From Galerina marginata (Eukaryota > Basidiomycota > Agaricomycetes > Agaricales > Galerinaceae): DNA of 64,000 nt. Below are positions 11,784-22,793 of the stretch, in pieces. Both the position numbers and the translations under genes were made by a program. Position 1 is the first letter of the stretch; each line of letters starts with the position of its first letter. The DNA is taken from the NCBI GenBank assembly GCA_023014335.1, contig JAECYW010000011.1, positions 806,001 to 870,000 of the forward strand, in the 5' to 3' direction. The notes beneath the pieces were generated by a model. It worked only from the letters and a program-made list of their open reading frames with translations, was not told where the DNA came from and made no database searches.

Positions 11784-13892
11784 TTACCCTGTTGTGTTCT
11801 TCCTTTCGTGTCCTTTATCGCCAGGGCCATAAATGACACTCAAGGGATCGCTCATACGCATTTCTAACAAAGAAAAAGCAAACGATAAAAATTTCACTAT
11901 AAGAAGAATATGTAAAAATTTCGACGCACCATTATCCGCTGGAGTATACAACAGCGAAGTTCGGTCTTTCAACGCCCAGCGTCTATCCCACGTGTCCTCA
12001 AGCAACATTCCTGCCCATCCGTCCAGAACCTCGCGAGCACGGCTGCGGAAGCGATATTTCCTGTCCCCGAGCATCGGACCAGCACGATGAGCGAATCGGT
12101 GTAGCTCAATGTGTAGACTGGAAAGCTATTATTTAATATGTAATATGAATATTGAGGTCGACGAGAAGAGAAATAATTGAGTGCGTACATGAAGACGTCG
12201 GACATCCCTGACATGATATTTCGCCACAGATGATAGAACTTCGTCCAACTTTTCTAACCTCCCAGAGTTTGGGGAGCCGCGGATTGACAATCGCGTGGTT
12301 CTAGCGTTAGTATAACTCAACTCGAGCAGAGCCTCCTTCCATCTCTTCAGCCGATTTAGCTCATCTGACACATCAGGCGTTGAATACTGAGCTCGAATCT
12401 CGAGCAGCTCACGTTCTTCCAAACGGGTACTGTCGTCCGGAAACTCGATGGAAAACGAATCCAGCTTGCACACCTTGAGCACTTTCCGATTATATGCCTT
12501 TGGGCCTGAATTATTAGTGACGACCATCGAGTAAGTTTTGCACCGTGACGAAGCAAGGTTCCTCAGGATCTCCTCGACATCTTTGACCGTGCTAGCAACG
12601 AAGTGGAGTTTTCGCAATTTGGGCACAAGTGGGGTTCGGTAAGATTTAACAACTAGGTGCGCGATGTCCCGTGCAGAGGGTATGTGGATATCCAGGTGTT
12701 CTAAGGCAGGAGTGAGGCGCAGAAGGGCGGTCAGGGAATCTGGCCTGCGGAAGTCCGTTCGGAGGGTCAGGGTGTGGAGGAGGCAGGGTGATGAGGACCG
12801 CTGAATCATCCGTACGAGTCGAGGGGTGGGGTCGCTTATGTGTTTGAGGACTTTGATGTCCTTTATGTTCGGAAGTGTCAGGTGTTCGAAGAAACCGCGG
12901 TAGGAGAATGACGTGAATTGGACATTGAGGCTCTCTAAATTATTCAAAGTGAGGTCTTCGGTGAGCGGTTCAGAGCTCCGCCAGTTGAGTTTGAGATCTT
13001 TCGCTGCAGTGAGCGATTTGAACACGGCGGCATATCTACCTTTCTCGCCGTGGTCGTCTTCATAACGGACTAGTTGTCCCCACGGAAATTCAAAATGTAT
13101 GGAATGGCGTTCTCCGTGTAGGTAAACTTCACGGAGCATAGGCGCGTCCTCGAAAATAGTAAATATCGGCTGATGTGATCTACCATAGCGGTGAATGGTC
13201 AGCTCCAAGCTACACAAAGCGGATAGATGTCCTTCAATGCGGCGGAATTTGGTGAAGACAGAAGGCGATATGTGCATGTTGGCGGTCTGCCAGCGGTCGG
13301 AGCGATCGAGTAAAATGTTGAGAGCAGGGTGGGCAGCGTGACTCGGGATGAGCACAGTGAGAAAGATGTTGAGATGGGATTTGTTGGAACGGAGAAGTCG
13401 TAGGTGAAGTAGTTGCATGAACGACCTAGAAGAGGAGTACTTCTTACTCAAATCAGCTGTGATGTTGTTCCATAGAGCTGGCGTCGATAGGGCTATGTTC
13501 CTCCACAGACGTGAGACTTGAGAAACAGCCGGAAGTTGGGCATCACTACTTTGAGTTATGGTAGGATATTGCTCATCCACCGTTTCCCTGAAAATCAATT
13601 CGAAAATTTCTGGAGGTATACGTCGTAATGGAGACAGCACGGCCGTGTGAGCTGACTGGAAATGAAGCAGAACCGACTGGCGCTTCTCGAATTGAAGGGT
13701 ATCAAGGCCACTTTTCGGTGACAAACATACCTCTTCGCGGAGGGCACTTAACCTAATTTGAACAGTCGTTATAGCCCCAGAGATGAGGCCCACTTCCTCG
13801 TCAGATGGAGGTACGTTGGAGTGGAGGAGATGAGGCACAGGTGAAAGTACGGGCGGAGCTGATCCCGACGCATCTCGATGGATTATAGACAT
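11784..13892 (-). CDS. F-box protein with leucine-rich tail and conserved 3' exon
   Basis: Exons 13892-12189, 12125-11930 and 11863-11784 give about 659 residues. The N-terminal stretch holds SPVPHLLHSN, shared with the two F-box genes at 43.5-48.4 kb. The F-box begins LRRIPPEIFELIF and continues through VSRLWRNIALSTPALWNNI. About 400 residues of irregular leucine-rich repeat follow. The second exon encodes KYRFRSRAREVLDGW and WALKDRTSLLYT, matching the equivalent exon of the other two genes. The first ATG in the long frame is used; the frame stays open upstream from a GTG that follows a possible splice acceptor, so an extra 5' exon is possible. The family usually supplies substrate specificity to SCF ubiquitin ligases; the substrate is unknown. 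Confidence 0.82.
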
Positions 13893-15596
13893 CGATAGCC
13901 GGTCCTTGGTCTCTCTTATCAGCTTGCAGACGGACGAAAACACCTGCTATGATCACGTGTTAATAATTTGTCGTATAATTGGAGAAAGACATCAACGACG
14001 CACCACTCTACTAGAACGAGTAAAGGGCAAATCGAAACGCGATAACATGGCGATAACGGTGACGAACAAGACGAGAGAAGCAAAAGTGGGGATTCAAAGC
14101 GAAGGACATTATAAGGTGTGCACACCACGCCTTAAACATAATGTCATGGGGCCTCATGAACCTATTTGGTCGCTAATCCTAGACACGAGTACGATGGAGG
14201 CATAATAGGCAAGCATCGCTTTCCTCCTCCCAACAGACAATCGGGGCGATCACATTCCAGAGCCTGTGGATTCGGAATAAGCGCGAAGGAACATGGCATT
14301 CCGTTTGGCAGACCGTACCCAGTTTACTGGCTTACTTGGGCGGCAGTACAGCCGAGGGTTGGCCGAGGGCGAGGTCGTGGACGGAATTCAAGCTGGATGT
14401 GCAACCACGCAGCACTTACGCCGCACCGGTCAATGCCGATGATACATTGATAGCACCTCATTTTCGCTGATTCAAGTTATTGGTCAATTTGGTCTACGCT
14501 GATCCTTTGCTGGCGTTACTATCTATTTTGACAAAGAGGGCGTTTCCTTCGTTCTACATCGACAAGAAAATTTAGCGCCACAGATATTGTACCGAACATG
14601 CAGATGCTTTTTTCTTCTTTTTCTTTTGCTTATGTAAATATTCGACGAGGCGTTCTGAGCCGGCTTTAAGTTCTCGTGAAGACGATACAAGAGCTTTATT
14701 ACGCGTTCGAGTCCCTTAACATGAAGAAGGTTCATATATGAATAATCGACTCTCAATCGGCGGGAATCAATCTTATCGTGATATTCCCGAGCGTCGGAAA
14801 ACACAAGAGGTCACTAGTCACTTACAAAACTTGTTTGATCAGAGGACTGAGAGTCTAGAACTTGACCCATTTCGTTACAAATTCAGCGTAAATAATGATA
14901 GTAGGATAATACACTTCAACTTTGACTGCGCTCTCAGCTTGCGCGTTATGGTGGTTAGTTAGTAGCTACCTCGGATTTATTAATACGAAGCGCGGTGCAG
15001 CAGAGCAAGGTGGGCGAAAGTGCGAAGCACTTTCCCGACACAAGCTCTCGGATCCTGACCTCCACAGGGTGTCCGAACAAACGCTGCGATGGGTGGGAGG
15101 GTTGAACCACTCCATGCAGCGCCGGATATAACAGATTAATCAAGTTATAGCATTACCCAGTGTCAATCAGAATACGAGAGCCTGTGCCGAAATATTTAGC
15201 AGTTAGCAATGTAGCGTGAGCATGAGGCTAGCATGGAGTTGCGAAGAGATAATGACTCGAGCTGGTGAAAAGGGTGTGGAAGGGTGGGTGAAAAACAAGA
15301 ACAAGGTGCATAGATGCACCTGAGAAGGCGACGGAGCGTCTCGCCCAACACTCGACGCGACGGAGAGAAGGACGAGGGCCAACTCATCAATGTTTGGAAC
15401 AGTTGATGAGTCGGTCTTTGTCACGTGCTTTCCGCTTGTTCAAAGTCGTCATTCTAATCTATGCTCGTTCCTTGCTAAGACGAGAATCTAACGTTTCCCA
15501 CTTTGTTATATTGTATCTCATAAATTAGTGACTTCTACCAAAAGAAATCAGGAGGTGCAGCAACGGATGGAGGAAGTTCTGCATACCTAGCTCGTT
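13893..15596. other. Intergenic, nothing recognised
   Basis: This 1.7-kb stretch lies between the start of the F-box gene and the stop of the FGAM synthase gene, both on the minus strand. It includes the presumed F-box promoter. I see no convincing exon, tRNA or repeat in it. Confidence 0.45.
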
Positions 15597-18500
15597 TTAA
15601 TTGCACCATCTTCTAGCGTTTTGGAACAGTCTAAACCAAGGGCCCGTTCCACCCCAAACATTTTTAAGCGATGGTGGGTACCAGCTGTTGCTTTCCAGTG
15701 CAACGACTCGCTCCGGGTGGGGCATCAGCGCCAACACCCGCCCACTCGGCGTCTGCACGCCCGTAATTCCAGCGTTGCTTCCGTTTGGATTTAAAGGATA
15801 TACCTGGGTGGGCTTACCCTGCGAGTCGATAAATCGAACGGCCACCAATCCATCTGACTCCAAGGCGTCCTTCTGCGAAAGATCAGAAAACACAGCCTTT
15901 CCCTCACCATGAGCGACAGCGACTGGCAACTTCGACCCAGCCATGTCGGAGAGGAATACAGATTTTCGGGTGACTTCACTCTCGATAACCTCCACCATGG
16001 ATACACGGCCTTCGAAGCGCTCGCTTTGATTAGGTTTAAATTCCGGCCAATTTTCTGTTCCAGGAATGATCTCCCGCAGGTGGCTCAAGAACTGACAACC
16101 GTTGCAAACTCCAAGGGCAAACGTGTTTTCTCGAGCGAAAAAATTGGAGAACTCGCTGCGGGCGACATCGTTGAGGAGGGCGGAATTGGCCCATCCTTTC
16201 CCGGCACCAAGGACATCGCCGTAGGAGAAACCACCGCATGCAGCGAAGCCTCGGAAGTCAGCTAAACTGACCTCACTGTTCAGGATGTCTGACATGTGGA
16301 CATCAACCGCGTCGAAGCCGGCAGCTGTGAATGCCCAAGCCATCTCCACTTGACCGTTAACACCTTGTTCGCGTAGAATGGCGACCTTAGGACGACTGGG
16401 ATACGTAATAGATGGCGAAGGGGAATACGAAAGGTCGTAGAAAAGGCCAGTGTGAGTTTCGTTGTCGATGAGACCGAATTCATCCCCTGCAGCGATGGCA
16501 TTATCCCGAATGGATTGCATCCTAAATGAGGTCTCGGACCATAATTTCTGCAGTTCTGGTCTCTGGGCCATGTAGAACGTTTCGGCCTTATATATGATCG
16601 AAATAGTCTGGTCCTTGGGCGAGGCATTCACCCGACCAATGACGTGGATGGAAGTCGACGGGAAGCCCGCGTTATTGAATACAGCTATGAGATCGCTGAG
16701 CTGAGACTGCCGAACTTGAACGACGGCACCAAGCTCCTCATTGAAGAGGGTCGAAATTGGATTTTCGGCAGAGTGCAAGGCATCCAAAGAAATTTCAATA
16801 CCAACCCTTCCTGCAAACGCCATTTCCACGACGGTTGTGAACAATCCGCCGTCCGAACGGTCGTGATAGGCCAACACAAGATCGTTCTTGCTCGCCTTTA
16901 CGTCTTGGCAGCCTTGGAAAAATGCCTTGAGAACGGCGGGGTCTTCAACATCCGGCGCGGCGGCTCCGATTTCCTTGAACACCTGTGCAAGGGCCGAACC
17001 GCCCATACGTTGTTTCCCATTCGCCAGATCAAAAAATAGGAGGCTGGTAGGCTCGTCGATATCGGTGCGCAGCTGTGGTGTCCAGGTGTTTCGAACGTCC
17101 TCAACGGGAGCGAAGGCGGTGATAATCAAGGAAAGCGGTGAGCTGACCTCCTTTTGCACATTGCTTTCACGCCACCTCATAGACATGGACATCGAATCCT
17201 TGCCCACGGGAATCCCTACTCCCAATGCAGGACACAGTTCCATCCCAATCGCCTGAACCGCCTCATATAACGCAGCACCCTCTCCCTCCTTGGACGCGGC
17301 GCACATCCAGTTCGCACTGAGCTTGACATTGGAGATATCCCCAATATGTGCGGCGACAAGGTTGGTAAGGGACTCCGCAACGGCCATCCGTGCAGAGGCG
17401 GCCGCGCTTAGTAGCGCCAGTGGAGTACGCTCACCCATGGCCATGGCTTCTCCGCAAACGACGTCGAAGCCATAAGATGAACGCGTAACGGCGACGTCCG
17501 CGACGGGGACTTGCCACGGGCCGACCATTTGATCTCTGGTGACGAGACCTGTGATCGTCCGATCCCCAATAGTGATGAGGAAAGATTTGGATCCAACAGA
17601 AGGAAGGCGGAGAACGCGCTCGACAGCAGAGGGAAAGCGCTCCGCAATGGTCTCGGTTTCAGGAACAAAGGTTGATAGAGTAGAGTCAAATTCGGCACGA
17701 TCAATGAGGCGAGTTTTGTCCTGCCTAGACATTTTTGGCGCCTTGCCGAAGAGAGTCGACATCTTGAGTCTTATAACATCCTGTCTGAAAAGACGATCCG
17801 TGACGATAAGCTCCATCTCCTCTGTCGCCGTTCCAACGATAGAGAACGGACATCTTTCCCTCTTCGCGATCTCGACAAAGTCACGAACCTTGTCGACCGC
17901 AATAGCCATCACATACCGTTCCTGACTCTCGTTGCACCAAATTTCCATTGGGGACATCGACGAATCCGCCACCAACACATCCCTAATCTCGAACGTGGCG
18001 CCTAGATTCGAGTCATGGACCAGCTCTGGAAGGGCATTCGACAGCCCACCGGCGCCGACGTCGTGGATACTCTCGACCGGATTCCCTTCGCCTAGGCCGA
18101 CACACGCGTCAATAACTTGCTGACAACGCCTTTGCATCTCCGCATTATCGCGCTGCACGGAAGCAAAATCCAATTCTGCTGAACTAGCTCCAGAGACTTG
18201 ACTCGACGCTGCGCCGCCGCCCAAGCCAATGAGTAGGCCAGGCCCGCCTAAAACCACGATCTTCGCTCCTGGAGAGATGGCCGACTTTTTCGCGAATTGG
18301 GGTCTAACATTGCCATACCCACCCGCGATCATGATGGGTTTATGGTAGCCTCTTACTTCCCGTTGCCGGCCGTCGCGAGAGAGTGGTACGCTTTCCGAGA
18401 AGGTACGGAAATAACCAGCAAGAGCAGGTCGCCCAAACTCGTTATTGAATGCGCTCGCCCCCAATGGGCCTTCGATCATGATATCAAGCGCGGATGCAAT

Positions 18501-19700
18501 GTGAGCAGGTCGACCAAAGTCGGTTTCCCAAGGTTGTTCGAAACCAGGAATGAGGAGGTTTGAAACAGTAAACCCAGCTAAACCAGCTTTGGGCTTCGAT
18601 CCGCGACCAACTGCACCTTCATCTCGAATTTCCCCTCCTGATCCAGTCGCCGCCCCGGGATAAGGTGAGACGGCAGTTGGGTGATTGTGTGTTTCTACCT
18701 TTATAAGAATGGGCATATCTTCCTCAACCGCTTCATAAAGGTGTTTGGCGTTGGCTTTACGAGTGACGCTGAAGCGAGGGGCGGAGTGACCTTGAAGGAC
18801 TGCTGCATTATCCGAATAAGCAGAGATTGTGCCTTTTCCACTGACCTTCTCCGTGTTGCGGATCATCTGGAAAAGTGAAAAGGAGCGAAGGTCGTGGTCA
18901 ATGGTCCATGAGGCGTTAAAGATTTTATGACGACAATGCTCCGAGTTGACTTGAGCGAACATGAACAGCTCGGCGTCTGTAGGGTTCCGCCTCATAGGAG
19001 AGTCTCCAGTAATATAGGCGTCGATGAGATAGTCAATTTCTGTGGGAGCTAATGCCAAACCAAGCTCTATATTTGCAGAAACGAGTTTGGCCTTGGCATC
19101 ACTCGTGACGGAAGCAGAGGTCTGTAGGTCGACAATTCGTAAAGGTCTCGGTTCACTGTGGAAGAATATTTGATTTTCTTGAGGTGCAGAAAGCTGAACG
19201 ATCTGTGTCATGCGATCGTGGAGAAGGTGTGAAAAGGAGGTAATGTCGTCCAACGTAATATCCTGGCCGCCCGTCGTGGTGAAAACAAACGCAGTACCTC
19301 GTTCGATCCGCTCGATGTGCTCCCCGAGTTTGCATAATGACGCGATATCCGTGGCCTTGCTCGACCACGGAGATATTGACCCAGGTCTGGGTAGAACATA
19401 TAAGACGTCCTTGCTATTCTCGATCGCTGTTGTTGAGGTTCTCGGTGATGTATTGTCTCCATATGCCAACAGTCGATCCAATAAAACCCTGAAAGGAGAA
19501 GTGGAGTCCTTGAGTTCATTTTCAAGAGTTGAACTTCTACACTGCACGAGATGAACCCAAACTGCCTCTACAGACACAACCTTCGAGGATCTTCTTTGAA
19601 TGTTCTCTAAGACGGCATCGAGTTTAGGCTTTGAAATGGAAGATGACCCCGCAAGCAAGAGCATTTCTGATAGACCAGGGTCAGAGTAAGTTATTTCCAT
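15597..19700 (-). CDS. ADE6: Phosphoribosylformylglycinamidine synthase (FGAM synthase)
   Basis: This is the large single-chain enzyme of step four of purine synthesis, turning FGAR, ATP and glutamine into FGAM in the cytosol. A single uninterrupted exon of 1,367 residues matches the usual length of about 1,350. I chose the ATG before EITYSDPGLSEM; the frame is open further upstream but starts there with TTG. Visible landmarks include NSEHCRHKIF, the metal/ATP site stretch KVETHNHPTAVSPYPGAATG, SIHDVGAGGLSNALPE, a second synthase half with GKDSMSMSM and YHDRSDGGL, and the C-terminal glutamine amidotransferase domain. That domain has the nucleophile in FALGVCNGCQ and the His/Glu pair in LMPHPERV. 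All catalytic landmarks are present, so it should be functional. Absence of introns over 4.1 kb is unusual among its neighbours. Confidence 0.97.
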   Translation of the reverse strand: MEITYSDPGLSEMLLLAGSSSISKPKLDAVLENIQRRSSKVVSVEAVWVHLVQCRSSTLENELKDSTSPFRVLLDRLLAYGDNTSPRTSTTAIENSKDVLYVLPRPGSISPWSSKATDIASLCKLGEHIERIERGTAFVFTTTGGQDITLDDITSFSHLLHDRMTQIVQLSAPQENQIFFHSEPRPLRIVDLQTSASVTSDAKAKLVSANIELGLALAPTEIDYLIDAYITGDSPMRRNPTDAELFMFAQVNSEHCRHKIFNASWTIDHDLRSFSLFQMIRNTEKVSGKGTISAYSDNAAVLQGHSAPRFSVTRKANAKHLYEAVEEDMPILIKVETHNHPTAVSPYPGAATGSGGEIRDEGAVGRGSKPKAGLAGFTVSNLLIPGFEQPWETDFGRPAHIASALDIMIEGPLGASAFNNEFGRPALAGYFRTFSESVPLSRDGRQREVRGYHKPIMIAGGYGNVRPQFAKKSAISPGAKIVVLGGPGLLIGLGGGAASSQVSGASSAELDFASVQRDNAEMQRRCQQVIDACVGLGEGNPVESIHDVGAGGLSNALPELVHDSNLGATFEIRDVLVADSSMSPMEIWCNESQERYVMAIAVDKVRDFVEIAKRERCPFSIVGTATEEMELIVTDRLFRQDVIRLKMSTLFGKAPKMSRQDKTRLIDRAEFDSTLSTFVPETETIAERFPSAVERVLRLPSVGSKSFLITIGDRTITGLVTRDQMVGPWQVPVADVAVTRSSYGFDVVCGEAMAMGERTPLALLSAAASARMAVAESLTNLVAAHIGDISNVKLSANWMCAASKEGEGAALYEAVQAIGMELCPALGVGIPVGKDSMSMSMRWRESNVQKEVSSPLSLIITAFAPVEDVRNTWTPQLRTDIDEPTSLLFFDLANGKQRMGGSALAQVFKEIGAAAPDVEDPAVLKAFFQGCQDVKASKNDLVLAYHDRSDGGLFTTVVEMAFAGRVGIEISLDALHSAENPISTLFNEELGAVVQVRQSQLSDLIAVFNNAGFPSTSIHVIGRVNASPKDQTISIIYKAETFYMAQRPELQKLWSETSFRMQSIRDNAIAAGDEFGLIDNETHTGLFYDLSYSPSPSITYPSRPKVAILREQGVNGQVEMAWAFTAAGFDAVDVHMSDILNSEVSLADFRGFAACGGFSYGDVLGAGKGWANSALLNDVARSEFSNFFARENTFALGVCNGCQFLSHLREIIPGTENWPEFKPNQSERFEGRVSMVEVIESEVTRKSVFLSDMAGSKLPVAVAHGEGKAVFSDLSQKDALESDGLVAVRFIDSQGKPTQVYPLNPNGSNAGITGVQTPSGRVLALMPHPERVVALESNSWYPPSLKNVWGGTGPWFRLFQNARRWCN

Positions 19701-19836
19701 GGGCGTATTGTCCTTACCGGAGATTGCACTTGGCGTAGATCTCGAGCCGTTATACCAGGCGATGAGCAAAGGTTCAGTGAAGAAGCTTGGAAGAAGCGAA
19801 AGAAAAAACTGAAAAGAGAGATAAGATTATCTTCTC

Positions 19837-19846
19837 GTCACGTGAC
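19837..19846. promoter_or_regulatory. GTCACGTGAC palindrome upstream of the FGAM synthase gene
   Basis: A 10-bp perfect palindrome with a CACGTG core lies about 140 bp upstream of the chosen ATG. CACGTG is the site of bHLH factors of the Cbf1/Pho4 type in fungi. The position fits a promoter element, but other CACGTG copies occur in the window, so this is a weak inference. Confidence 0.35.
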
Positions 19847-20091
19847 CGGTATATTTTATCTTATCATCAGAAGCACCAACCCAACCCCAAAGCAGGCAAA
19901 CGCGGCTTAGACCCCTTCTATGACCAGAATGGAGCAGTAAATTTGAAAAAATCTGCAATGGGTCTTTCAAGAGGGCTTGGTCCTCTTGATCCTCGTAAGG
20001 AAGTGTGCCGGCACTTTATTACACCTCAGGGTATTATGTGGTATCAACACAAACATGAGATGATTGTCTAACGAAAGGAGCGGCACATCCA

Positions 20092-21359
20092 TCAGACGTC
20101 CCGTCGGTAAGACGGCGGTCGGTCTTCTGGCCATGTAGTGGAGGTATAGGAAAGGTACAGAGAACGATGGTTTGCATAATGTTCTGGCGCTTGAAGAGGA
20201 TGTTTCTCCCTGAATGGTCCTGGGGGTATCTGTAACGCTAGCTGAGGACGTCCAGGCCAACGAGGGGTGTCGGGATCTGACATAGAATCCCCAAGGCCCA
20301 TAGGCAGATAGGTTTCTAAGTGGCTTGGGGATTTATCTTCTTGTTCAAGTTCTGGTGTAAGGACAGGATCTGTGTGGCGATAATGAAAAAATGGGTCTGG
20401 CGTCTCGCCCAACGTTCGGCCTCTTGCTGATGAGGATTCACAAGGTGAGGATAACTAGAAAAGATGAGGAGTGGTAGATAACTTGCCTTGTTTTAGCTTT
20501 GAACGTCGTCGATAGAGAAAGAAGGAAAATATGATTAGATAGAGGGCTATAACCAGTACGACAGAGCCAACGATTTTCGGCACCAGTTTAGAGTCCGAAG
20601 ACGTAGAGCTTGATGACGAGCTACCAGCAGTAGCCGCTGGATTATCTAATGACGAGCTATTTGCTGTTGGTGTACCACTAGATAAAGCGTTACTCGGGGT
20701 TGGGATTAAACTTGCTGATGCCGTAGTGTTGGTAGCCACCGCCACAGAGCTCGATGTAGAACTCGACGACGAGCTTCTTGACGTAGATAAAGAAGTACCC
20801 GGGGCTGATGCTGATGACGCGTGGCTGGCACTGCTAAATGCTACCAAAAATAAGAACAACGACAAAACCTGGAAAAAATGTTATTCACGAGTGGTCGAGC
20901 TCGATGAAGGTGGGGCCATTTCGACAACAATCCTGTCCAGCTGAAAGTTCATGCCGCGATGTTCGCCGTTGTTTGACATTGAGACAGTGTGCGTTCCGAA
21001 AGGTAGCAAGCCAGAGTAGAAAAACTCCATTCCGAAGTTTGGTTTCCTCCCAGAATCAGTCCAGATTCCGACGGCGGTGTTGTCGTTCAAACTGAAGTCG
21101 ACGGCGCCTGTCCCCCTTCCCGCTGGAACAGTGCCGTAGACTCTGACTCCGGTCCCTGGAGTAGTTTAATATATGAGTACCTTGCGAGTTAACGCTCTAG
21201 CTTACCTGTAAACGACAACTTCGCTGTGGCACTGAAGTCCCAGGTTGAATGCATGGTGGACCCCCATCGGTTAGAGGAACCTCTAATGGTTTCCCATTTT
21301 CCGCCGGTGTAACTAATTCTCTTGTCGTTATCGTCGATTGTGAGAGTTGTAGTCGACAT
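20092..21359 (-). CDS. Single-pass membrane protein with Ser/Thr-rich stalk, member 1
   Basis: Exons 21359-21206, 21155-20889, 20840-20487 and 20426-20092 join in frame to 369 residues. The N-terminal module starts TLTIDDNDKRISYTGGKW and continues with GVRVYGTVPAG and GMEFFYSGLLPFGTHTVS, a beta-sandwich-like region common to many agaricomycete membrane proteins. It lacks an obvious signal peptide. A long Ser/Thr/Ala stalk is followed by one membrane span (VLVIALYLIIFSFFLY), an RRR stop-transfer patch and a proline-rich tail ending PPSYRRDV. The last intron (20427-20486) uses a GC donor, the only choice here that keeps the tail in frame. A related gene lies at 23840-25394. The role is unknown; a cell-surface sensor or wall-linked protein is possible. 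Confidence 0.78.
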
Positions 21360-21945
21360 TCAAATAAGGCGACCACCTGGGAGGTGGCCGTGATGGTGGT
21401 GCGACTGTGGAGAGAGAGAAAAAGAGTGTGTGGGCAAACGTTGAGGTCAAAGAAAAAGGTCCATCAAGACTATGCATCACACTCATGTGTATATGTATAC
21501 GATGCTTTATTCTTCGAGGTTCTGATTGGTCTGTTCGAGGAGTGAGATGAAGCGGGAGTCCAGGCAGTGCCAAGTCTAAGAAGTTTCTCTTCCATGACGC
21601 CGATTGGTTCCTCATTAGATCCCTTCGAGAATCTGGATAATATTTCCATACTCGACCTGATCCCACCCAGGGCGGAGTGATAGGCTATGATGCACCTTGA
21701 TGCGCCTCAGTGCGCCTCCAAGTTCTCTCTAGAAGGTAAGGGAGATTTCACTTCCCAGCATCACACGACGCCCAGATGTGCATCAAGATTGATTTCAACC
21801 AAATCGCGATCTAGGAATCGAATCTGATTCAGCAGGCAGCGATCGTATTTCAGCGAGTACTCACTCATACATATACATATTCACGATATTTGGGTCGGAA
21901 TATAAAAAATGAAGACCCTCGGAGCGGGAAAAGACACCAGTTACA

Positions 21946-22793
21946 CTAACCAGTCCCGGTCACCTTCACAACTCCAAAGATAGTTACTGCAATAGCCACT
22001 GAAAAGCAGACCAGTAGTCCAAGTGCTATTAGGCATCTTTTGGCCCACTTCTTTTCCACTTCTTGAATCTTCGCCAAAACTTCAGCCTTGTCCTCTTCTG
22101 TGTGGACATTTTCTTCACACCAGGCCTGGAAGGTCGTATCTGGCGGCCATGACTGATGTTGAGACAACGGAGACGAGGGACTGAACTCGGTGGAACGTTG
22201 CGGAGGCCGGAGCAGAAAAAGCGAACCAAAAGCCCAGAAGACAGGGAAAACTGTGGAAGTTCGTTATGAAATTGAAGAGTTTACATTTCAGTTAAACAAC
22301 ACGTACCGAAGCCAAACTTGAATAGTACCATGGCCAACGTCTTCGGTTCATTTTTCATGTGGTCTATCCTCCGAGTATATTCAGGTGGCTCGTTGGCTCC
22401 GTAAGACGGCAAAGCTTCGGTGACGCCTTGACTCGACCTCAAAGTGAACAAGTCGGAAGGAAATGCCTCTGGAAGTCGGCGGATGACGCCTGCTCCTGCA
22501 TGGTCGTGTGCCATCGTATACCGCAAAAGATCAGAATCGACATGAGGTTCTGAAGGTTCTGAAGCTACAAATGACGGAACATCATTGGCGAGAGGTGGTG
22601 TATAAGCTGGGGCCGGTGGATAGATGTGATCAGGACTTGTCGACGAACTGGCCACTGGATCTGTCCGAGAAGAGTTGGTTAAAGGTGTGTCAGTGTTATC
22701 GATGCCTTGTGCAGGAGCATTAGGTTCTGCAGATGTGCGGGCGGAAAAGGTAGGCAGTTCAATGTCATGAGGTGCAGGTTTGGGACTTGGCAT
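21946..22793 (-). CDS. Two-span membrane protein, unrecognised
   Basis: Exons 22793-22307 and 22250-21946 give 263 residues; the intron falls between MVLFKFGF and PVFWAFGSLFLL, inside the first membrane segment. The N-terminal half is proline/serine-rich and acidic, hence probably cytosolic. A short helical stretch (TEEDKAEVLAKIQEVEKKW) leads to a second membrane segment, CLIALGLLVCFSVAIAV, close to the C terminus. The ATG before PSPKPAPHDIELP is used; an in-frame GTG upstream is not credible. I do not recognise the family. Its place between two related single-pass proteins may be chance. Confidence 0.65.

Noticed and set aside
15601..19554. Several frames of 60-130 codons on the plus strand and in other minus-strand phases
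   Set aside because: They are shadows of the FGAM synthase gene; their codon patterns follow the opposite strand.
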